A DNA stretch of 64,000 bases from Azospirillaceae bacterium (GTDB lineage Bacteria; Pseudomonadota; Alphaproteobacteria; Azospirillales; Azospirillaceae), in assembly GCA_028283825.1 (NCBI GenBank), contig JAPWJW010000003.1:2232501-2296500 (forward strand), given 5' to 3'. A program made the position numbers and the translations under genes. Under the pieces are notes generated by a model, which worked only from the letters and a program-made list of their open reading frames with translations, did not search any database and was not told the DNA's origin. Positions 57,289-64,000 of this stretch are shown piece by piece (the stretch's first letter is position 1; each line of letters opens with the position of its first letter).

Positions 57289-57483
57289 CGTGGGCGTCGT
57301 CCGGATGGCGCTTGAAAGCGGCTTGGCAGGCGGGGCTGCGGATGGGCTGGATGTCCTGGCGCAGACGCACCCGGGCGGGGGGACAATGGCGGGCCGATTC
57401 GCCCCCTGTCAACGCCCCGCGGTGTCAGGCCAGACCCGACTTTGGTCCAGTGGGCAACTGTTCGGCGCGCGGATTGTCCGCGC

Positions 57484-58239
57484 TCAAGCCCCGCGCAGTT
57501 CCGCCGCCAGTTGCGCCAGCCAAGCGGACACGTCGGTGATGCGGTGGTGCACATAGGCCGGCACTTCGCCCTTGGCCGCCGGATTGGGCAGGGAGAAGGG
57601 GCTGCCAGTGTCCACGAACACGGTGGCCATGCCCAGGGCCGCCGCCGGTTCCAGGTTGCGGGCGATATCCTCCACCATCACCGCCCGTGTGGGGTCGATG
57701 CCGTGCAGCGACAGCAGGGTGTGGTAGGGGGCGGCCTCCGGCTTGGGTGTGTAGTCGGCGGCCACGATGTCGTAGACGGCATGGAAATGGTCCGACACGC
57801 CCAGGCGGCGCATGACGTTGTCGGCATGGCCGGCCGACCCGTTGGTGTAGATGATCTTGCGCCCCGGCAGGGCGGCCAGGCTTTCCGCCATGCCCGGCTG
57901 GGGCAGGATGGCGGTGACGTCGATATCGTGGACGTAATCCAGGAAGGCGCCCGGCTCCACCCCGTGGTTCAGCATCAGGCCGCGCAGGCTGGTGCCGTAC
58001 TGGCGGAAATAATCCTTCTGCAACCGCCGCGCGGCGTCGGCGTCCAGGCCCAGGGCGCGGGCGATGTAGGCGCCGATGCGCACGTCGATCTGGGCGAACA
58101 GGTTGCACGCGGCCGGGTACAGCGTGTTGTCCAGGTCGAAGATCCAGGTATCGACATGGCCGAACGGGTGGTCCGTGGCGGCGGCCTGGGCGGCGGCGGT
58201 GGCGGTTTTCTGCGGATCGCTCATCATGGGTTTGAACAT
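57484..58239 (-). CDS. HAD-superfamily pyrimidine 5'-nucleotidase
   Basis: About 251 residues. The HAD motifs are FDLDNTLYP near residue 32 (nucleophile Asp), IIYTNGSAGHADN near residue 117 (motif II), a Lys in ADYTPKPEAAP, and MVEDIARNLEPAAALG (motif IV Asp). This matches the pyrimidine 5'-nucleotidase group found next to dapD/dapE in alphaproteobacteria. The ATG at 58239 is one of four close candidate starts (58239, 58227, 58224 and an upstream ATG at 58356) with no strong ribosome site. It is divergent from the diguanylate cyclase gene. Confidence 0.87.
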   Translation of the reverse strand: MFKPMMSDPQKTATAAAQAAATDHPFGHVDTWIFDLDNTLYPAACNLFAQIDVRIGAYIARALGLDADAARRLQKDYFRQYGTSLRGLMLNHGVEPGAFLDYVHDIDVTAILPQPGMAESLAALPGRKIIYTNGSAGHADNVMRRLGVSDHFHAVYDIVAADYTPKPEAAPYHTLLSLHGIDPTRAVMVEDIARNLEPAAALGMATVFVDTGSPFSLPNPAAKGEVPAYVHHRITDVSAWLAQLAAELRGA

Positions 58240-58459
58240 GGGCCCGTCTGCACGGATGAGCAAGCGCCGCCGACGGCCCCTTGGCCATGCCAGCGCCGGT
58301 GGTGCAACCCTATCCCGACGCGGTGCCGCCTGCCCGTCCGGGCCAGTTGCCGCCACCGGGGGACTAGGCTACTCCTTTTGTCGGGTATCTTTTGCGCTAA
58401 GGGGTTGCAGCGCCCCGCAGCACGGATGCCCAAGCATGCGGAAAAGGGACGGCAGCGGC

Positions 58460-60184
58460 ATGGATTTCGATCATGACGATACCCGGCCGGTCCCGACGGG
58501 GCCGGCGGATGCATCCGGCGTCACGGGTGTCCAGTCCTTGCTGGACGGCTGGGCGGGGCCCGGGTTGCTGGTCGATGCCCAGGGGCGGATCGCCGCCGCC
58601 AACGGTCCGGGTGCCGCCCTGCTGCTGCGCGACGATGGCTGGGTGGGCCAGTTGACCGACTGGGTGGCCGACGGCAATGCCCTGCTGCCGGGCACCCACT
58701 CCAGCCCCCTGCTCGACCATGAGGTGGTGGAATGGGCCCCCATGGCCCTGCCATCCGGCGACTATCTCCTGCTGGGCCGCATGGCCACGCTGGAACGCCG
58801 CCTGCGCCAGGCGCTGACGGAATCGCGCCAGCGCTATAAGGACCTGGTGGAAATCTCCAGCGACTTCGCCTGGGAAACCGGTGCCGACGGGCGGTTCGCC
58901 TTCGTCTCGCCGGCCGGTGCCATCGGCTATCGCCCGGACGACCTGGTCGGCCGCCATCCGACCGACTTCCTGCTGCCGGAATTCGACGACGGCCTGTCGC
59001 CGTTCGAGACGCGCCAGCCCATCGAGCGCGTGGAGGTCTGGTTGCGCGCCGCCGATGGCCGGCCCGCCTGCCTGATTTCCTCCGCCTTGCCGCTGACGGG
59101 GCCGGATGGGCAATGGACGGGTGCGCGCGGCGCCTGCCGCGACATCACCGAGGCGCGGCTGCGGGCCATGGAACTGGCCCAGGTGCGCCTGCGCGAACAG
59201 TATCTGGGCTATATCGTCTCCTCCACCCGCGATGACGTCGATCCCGCCCGCACGCTGGAAATCGCGGCCGGCGTGGCGGTGAACGCCACCGGCGCCAACG
59301 GTTCCGCCCTGCGCGCGCGGGTTGAGGGTACGGACGACTATGTGCCCCTGGGCCTGATCGAGACCATGCCGCCGGCGTTGGCCGAGGCGCTGGCCGAACT
59401 GCCCCGCCGGGCGGCGGAAAGCGCCACGCCGGTGACCGACCGCGCGGTCGGTTTCGACGTCATGGCCGCCCGCACCCTGTTCCGGCATGAGGTCAACGGC
59501 GCCGTCCTGGTCTGGCGCCCGACGCAAGAAGGGGGTTCCGGGCACGGCTGGTCGGACGATGACCTGTCCATGGCGCGCACCATCGCCGACCATGTCGGTG
59601 CCGCCATCGCCCAGGCCCGCTATCAGGAACGGCTGAAGACCCTGTCGGAACGCGACGGCCTGACGGGCCTGTACAACCGTCGCACCGTCATGGACTTGCT
59701 GGACCAGCGCCTGTCGACCAAGACGGGCGGCACCTCCGCCCTGCTGTATTTCGACCTGGACAACTTCAAGGCCGTGAACGACCTGCGCGGCCACACGGCG
59801 GGCGACGACGTGCTGCGCGCCGTGGGCGACCTGCTGCGCCGCATGGCCCGCATCGGCGATCTGGCCGGCCGCCTGGGCGGCGACGAATTCGTGCTGTGGG
59901 TGGACCGGGTGGACGAAGCCCAGGCCCTGTCGGTGGCCGACCGGCTGTTGCGTGAGGCGGCGGAATTCCTGCGCCCGCTGTCGTCGGGGCCGGACAAGCC
60001 GCTGGGCGTGTCGGTGGGGGTCGCCGTGCATCGCGGCGGGGCGGGCGAACCGGTCCAAGGCCTGGTGGATCGCGGCGACCAGGGCATGTATGCAGCCAAG
60101 CGCCTGGGCAAGGGGCACCGCACGCTGTCGCCCGCCTATGAGGCCGGGCTGGAAACAAGTGAAGGGGAAGAGGGTAAGACGTGA
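58460..60184 (+). CDS. PAS-GAF-like diguanylate cyclase
   Basis: A 574-residue cytosolic sensor enzyme expected to make cyclic di-GMP. A non-conserved N-terminal region (about 1-125) is followed by a PAS domain (about 130-240, ISSDFAWETGADGRFAFVSP), a GAF-like region (about 260-400) and a GGDEF domain (about 400-565). The active site is intact: FDLDNFKAVND, AGRLGGDEF near residue 473 and the inhibitory I-site RIGD five residues upstream. A start at 58436 is also possible. Its stop overlaps the next start, so the two products are coupled. Confidence 0.92.
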   Translation: MDFDHDDTRPVPTGPADASGVTGVQSLLDGWAGPGLLVDAQGRIAAANGPGAALLLRDDGWVGQLTDWVADGNALLPGTHSSPLLDHEVVEWAPMALPSGDYLLLGRMATLERRLRQALTESRQRYKDLVEISSDFAWETGADGRFAFVSPAGAIGYRPDDLVGRHPTDFLLPEFDDGLSPFETRQPIERVEVWLRAADGRPACLISSALPLTGPDGQWTGARGACRDITEARLRAMELAQVRLREQYLGYIVSSTRDDVDPARTLEIAAGVAVNATGANGSALRARVEGTDDYVPLGLIETMPPALAEALAELPRRAAESATPVTDRAVGFDVMAARTLFRHEVNGAVLVWRPTQEGGSGHGWSDDDLSMARTIADHVGAAIAQARYQERLKTLSERDGLTGLYNRRTVMDLLDQRLSTKTGGTSALLYFDLDNFKAVNDLRGHTAGDDVLRAVGDLLRRMARIGDLAGRLGGDEFVLWVDRVDEAQALSVADRLLREAAEFLRPLSSGPDKPLGVSVGVAVHRGGAGEPVQGLVDRGDQGMYAAKRLGKGHRTLSPAYEAGLETSEGEEGKT

Positions 60185-61425
60185 TGGGCGGACTGGATTA
60201 CGATACCGCCAAGAAGTTGGCCTCCAGCGCGGACATGTCCGACCGGCGCTACGTCGCCGCGCGCGCGGACGTGCAGCCGGAAATCCTGTACCTGCTGGCC
60301 TCGGACCAGAGTGCCGACGTGCGGGTGGTGATCGCGCGCAACGACGCGACGCCGCGCCAGGCCGACATGATGCTGTCCACCGACGTGGACGAACGGGTGC
60401 GCACCGGCCTGGCCGGCAAGATCGCGGCCCTGGTGCCCACCCTGTCGGCCGACAGGGTGGGGCAGATCGAACGCATGACCCTGCAGATCCTGGAAACGCT
60501 GGCGCGCGACCGCGCGGTGGCGGTGCGGGGCGTCATGGTGGCGGCGCTGAAGGACCTGCCCAACGCGCCCCCGTCCGTCATCCAGCAGTTGGCCCGCGAC
60601 CTGGACAGCAGCATCTCCGGCCCGGTGCTGCGCCATTCCCCCATCCTGACCGACGACGATTTGCTGGAGATCATCGCCGGCGCGCCGGAGGATGACCGCC
60701 TGTGCGCCATCGCGGAGCGCGCGGACGTCAGTGTCGCGGTGTCCGACGCCATCGTGCAGACGGAACGCGAATCGGCGGTGGCCAGCCTGCTGGGCAACGC
60801 CAGCGCCCAGATTCGGGAAGAGACGCTGGACCGCATCCTGGACATGGCGCCCAAGCATGAGCCCTGGCACGCCCCCCTGGTGCGCCGTCCCCACTTGCCG
60901 CCGGCGGCAGCCGCCCGCATCGCCGGCTTCGTCACCGACACGCTGGTGACCGTGCTGCAAAGCCGCACCGACCTGCCGCTGGAAACCCGCAAGGCCATCA
61001 CCCAGGCGGTGCACCAGCGCCTGCCGGCCAAGGCCAACGGCAACGGCGACGCCCTGGTGGAGGAAGAGGAATCCAAGGAGCGACCCGCCGACCGTGCCCG
61101 GCGCCTGCACAAGGAAAAGAAGCTGACGGAGGATGTGGTGACCTCGGCCCTGGGCCAGGGGGATCGCGGCTTCGTCCTGGCGGCCCTGGCGCTGCTGTCC
61201 GGCTTGCCCCAGCCCATCGTGGAAAAGATCATCGCCGGCCAAAGCCCGCGCGGCGTCACCGCCCTGTGCTGGAAGGCGACGCTGAGCATGCGCACCGCCC
61301 GCCAGGTGCAGATGCGCCTGGCCCAAATCCCGCCGTCCAACGTGCTGAACGCCCGCGAGGGCACCAAGTACCCCATGACGGATGATGAGATGAAGTGGCA
61401 GCTGGAGTTCTTTGGCGTGGAGTGA
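60184..61425 (+). CDS. DUF2336 family protein
   Basis: A 413-residue soluble, helix-rich protein of the DUF2336 family, found mainly in alphaproteobacteria. The N terminus (YDTAKKLASSADMSDRRYVA, ARADVQPEILYLLASD, VRVVIARNDATP) shows HEAT-like helical repeats; a charged segment near residue 300 (EEEESKERPADRARRLHKEK) separates a C-terminal helical part. No catalytic motif is evident. The ATG at 60184 overlaps the TGA of the diguanylate cyclase (TGATG); a GTG at 60181 is also possible. The coupling suggests a c-di-GMP-related job. Function unknown. Confidence 0.85.
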   Translation: MGGLDYDTAKKLASSADMSDRRYVAARADVQPEILYLLASDQSADVRVVIARNDATPRQADMMLSTDVDERVRTGLAGKIAALVPTLSADRVGQIERMTLQILETLARDRAVAVRGVMVAALKDLPNAPPSVIQQLARDLDSSISGPVLRHSPILTDDDLLEIIAGAPEDDRLCAIAERADVSVAVSDAIVQTERESAVASLLGNASAQIREETLDRILDMAPKHEPWHAPLVRRPHLPPAAAARIAGFVTDTLVTVLQSRTDLPLETRKAITQAVHQRLPAKANGNGDALVEEEESKERPADRARRLHKEKKLTEDVVTSALGQGDRGFVLAALALLSGLPQPIVEKIIAGQSPRGVTALCWKATLSMRTARQVQMRLAQIPPSNVLNAREGTKYPMTDDEMKWQLEFFGVE

Positions 61426-61450
61426 CCGGGCGCCACGATCTTCAGAAAAC

Positions 61451-61492
61451 AAAAGCGCCGGGTGGATCGCTCCGCCCGGCGCTTTGCTTTTC
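61451..61492. terminator. Bidirectional terminator between the DUF2336 gene and argB
   Basis: AAAGCGCCGGG at 61452-61462 pairs with CCCGGCGCTTT at 61475-61485. T-rich stretches follow on both strands, so it can end both convergent transcripts. Confidence 0.85.
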
Positions 61493-61509
61493 CTGGTCGG
61501 CGGATCGGC

Positions 61510-62557
<1,048 letters not shown>

Positions 62558-62580
62558 TCACGGGGCGGGGCGGCCCAAGG

Positions 62581-63246
62581 TTACGGGTTGGCCAGGGCCG
62601 CCAGCGAGGCCCGCAGTTCCGGCACGCCCTCGCCCGTCTCGCTGCTGGTGAACAGCACTTCGGGATGGGCGGCAGGATGCTTTTTCAGGGCGCCGGCCGT
62701 GGCGGCGTGGACGTGGTTCAGCGCCAGGCGGGTCAGCTTGTCGGTCTTGGTCAGCACCACCTGATAGACCACGGCGGCGTTGTCCAGCATGTCCATGACC
62801 TCCATGTCGATGGGCTTGAACCCATGGCGGCTGTCGATCAGCAGGCAGCAGCGGCGGAGCGTCACCCGGCCCTTGAGGTAGGATCGGACGAAGTCGTTCC
62901 AGGCCGCCACCTTCTCCTTGCTTTCCTTGGCGTAGCCGTAGCCCGGCATGTCCACCAGCGACAGCCGGTCGCCCAGGTCGAAGAAGTTCAGCTGCTGTGT
63001 CCGGCCGGGGGTGTGGGAGGTGCGGGCCAAAGTCTTGCGCCCCGTCAGCGCGTTCACCAGGCTGGACTTGCCCACGTTGGACCGGCCGGCGAAGGCCACC
63101 TCCGGCAGGTTCTGCGGCGGCAGGTCGCCCTGGGCCGCGGCCCCCCACTTGAACTCGCACTCCTTGGCGAACAGCAGGCGGCCGGTTTCCAGCGCCTCCG
63201 GCGTGATGGGGGACAGGGTGGGCAGGGGGGGAAGCTCGCGGGCCAT
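62581..63246 (-). CDS. engB: Ribosome-biogenesis GTPase EngB/YihA
   Basis: A 221-residue GTPase needed for cell division and 50S subunit assembly. G1 is AGRSNVGKSSLVNAL near residue 54, G2 lies near TSHTPGRTQQLNF, G3 is DMPGYGYAK, and G4 is TKTD near residue 168. It lies on the minus strand after yidC, matching the conserved yidC-engB-argB order of alphaproteobacteria. Confidence 0.97.
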   Translation of the reverse strand: MARELPPLPTLSPITPEALETGRLLFAKECEFKWGAAAQGDLPPQNLPEVAFAGRSNVGKSSLVNALTGRKTLARTSHTPGRTQQLNFFDLGDRLSLVDMPGYGYAKESKEKVAAWNDFVRSYLKGRVTLRRCCLLIDSRHGFKPIDMEVMDMLDNAAVVYQVVLTKTDKLTRLALNHVHAATAGALKKHPAAHPEVLFTSSETGEGVPELRASLAALANP

Positions 63247-63274
63247 GGGCCTTACTTTCTATCTCTACTCAAGG

Positions 63275-63310
63275 TTCAGGGGCATGGAACGGCGGTTCCA
63301 TGCCCCTGAA
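63275..63310. other. Perfect 16-bp hairpin between yidC and engB
   Basis: TTCAGGGGCATGGAAC at 63275-63290 and GTTCCATGCCCCTGAA at 63295-63310 flank a 4-nt loop. No T-run follows on either strand. It may stall polymerase or mark RNA processing between the two genes. Confidence 0.6.
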
Positions 63311-63409
63311 GGATCGTGCTCTTCCGTGAGGTGGGGCCGCGCCATCACTGGTCAAGGCCCCACCAGCCGCCTGAGGCCCGCTGATGGGTTACCATCAGCG
63401 GGAACTGGA

Positions 63410-64000
63410 TCACGTCGGCTTCACGCCCATGCGGCGCATCAGGACGTACTGCTGCGTCACGCTGAACAGGTTGGACCACACGTAGTAGATCACCAGGCCG
63501 GCGGGCAGGGAGCCCATCATCCAGGTGAAGACCAGCGGCATGGTCATCATCACCTTCTGCTGCGTCGGGTCCATGCCCGGGGCGGGCGTCATCTTCTGCA
63601 GCAGGAACATGGTGCAGCCCAGCAGGATGGGCCAGACGCCCAGGTGCAGGAAGAGGGGCGGGGTGAAGGGCAGCAGGCCGAACAGGTTGAACACCGTCGT
63701 CGGGTCAGGCGCCGAAAGGTCGTGGATCCAGCCGAAGAAGGGCGCGTGCCGCATCTCGATGGTGATCGACAGCACCTTGTACAGCGACCAGAAGATCGGC
63801 ATCTGGATCAGCACCGGCAGGCAGCCGGTCATGGGGTTGGCGCCTTCCTTCTTGTACAGCGCCATCATCTCCAGCGACGCCTTCTGCTTGTCGTCGCCGG
63901 CGGCCTTGCGGATGGCCTCCACCTGCGGCTGCAGCTTCTTCATGCGGGCGGCGCTGCGGAACTGCTTCTGCGCCAGCGGGAACATGATGCCGCGCAGGCA
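63410..64000 (-). CDS. yidC: Membrane protein insertase YidC, C-terminal part
   Basis: The conserved insertase domain of YidC, which inserts and folds inner-membrane proteins with or without SecYEG. The frame is open to the window edge. Visible are the cytoplasmic loop helices ([17 protein letters not shown] and [18 protein letters not shown]), then membrane segments starting [34 protein letters not shown] and [25 protein letters not shown] (beginning [10 protein letters not shown]). The N-terminal periplasmic domain and the substrate-cavity Arg lie outside. It precedes engB on the minus strand. Confidence 0.96.
   Translation of the reverse strand, partial: CLRGIMFPLAQKQFRSAARMKKLQPQVEAIRKAAGDDKQKASLEMMALYKKEGANPMTGCLPVLIQMPIFWSLYKVLSITIEMRHAPFFGWIHDLSAPDPTTVFNLFGLLPFTPPLFLHLGVWPILLGCTMFLLQKMTPAPGMDPTQQKVMMTMPLVFTWMMGSLPAGLVIYYVWSNLFSVTQQYVLMRRMGVKPT

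Noticed and set aside
58397-60118. A 573-codon minus-strand frame opposite the diguanylate cyclase
   Set aside because: Shadow of an intact GGDEF protein; no motifs, no ribosome site.

Overview
The window is GC-rich, densely coded chromosomal DNA from an alphaproteobacterium. The best fit is Rhodospirillales / Azospirillaceae (Azospirillum- or Nitrospirillum-like). This is inferred from the order lptC-lptA-lptB-rpoN-hpf-ptsN, the gltD-gltB pair, the cluster dapD-dapE / def-fmt-truA, a PAS_5 protein, a DUF2336 protein and a membrane cytochrome c. No rRNA is present, so genus level is not supported.

Layout. 1-2.3 kb: leuC 3' end, a GFA-type zinc protein, an AT-rich brnT-brnA toxin-antitoxin pair and a NUDIX hydrolase. 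2.4-9.1 kb (minus strand): ptsN, hpf, rpoN, the lptB/lptA/lptC lipopolysaccharide export genes and an RNase D-type exonuclease. 9.1-9.7 kb: two identical tRNA-Leu(CAG) genes in a duplicated unit, each with its own promoter and hairpin. 9.9-18.7 kb: an NDUFA9-like reductase, uppP, and gltD-gltB (glutamate synthase). 18.9-25.9 kb: a tandem array of six exported, two-lobed retropepsin-like proteins, two of which have lost both catalytic aspartates. 26-28.5 kb: glpK, an unexplained 468-bp intergenic region, and a P-loop ATPase. 28.6-37.6 kb: mixed accessory and housekeeping genes (YgjP-like metallopeptidase, two GSTs, PAS_5, TAXI receptor, M17 aminopeptidase, YceI, a CadC-like regulator, a MarR regulator, NlpC/P60). 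37.7-43.2 kb: a hydroxyacid dehydrogenase, prephenate dehydratase, kdsB, cytochrome c, hisN-type phosphatase, NudC-type NUDIX. 43.3-46.5 kb: SRP RNA, dnaX, ybaB, recR. 46.4-51.1 kb: five adjacent exported proteins built from 1, 1, 3, 2 and 5 copies of a cysteine-containing TonB-C-like domain. 51.3-64 kb: def-fmt-truA, an orphan protein resembling extracellular-contractile-injection-system cargo, the dapD-dapE operon, a pyrimidine 5'-nucleotidase, a diguanylate cyclase coupled to a DUF2336 protein, argB, engB and the yidC 3' part.

The least explained parts are the retropepsin-like array, the multi-domain Cys-TonB-C cluster, and a family of about 90-117-bp repeats. Seven repeat copies are seen, and each sits just downstream of a gene end in the same orientation relative to that gene. 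Four genes (lptA, gltD, the hydroxyacid dehydrogenase, argB) each carry an apparent one-base insertion in a short G/C run. Because three of these are normally essential or central, I read them mainly as sequence errors, not real pseudogenes.
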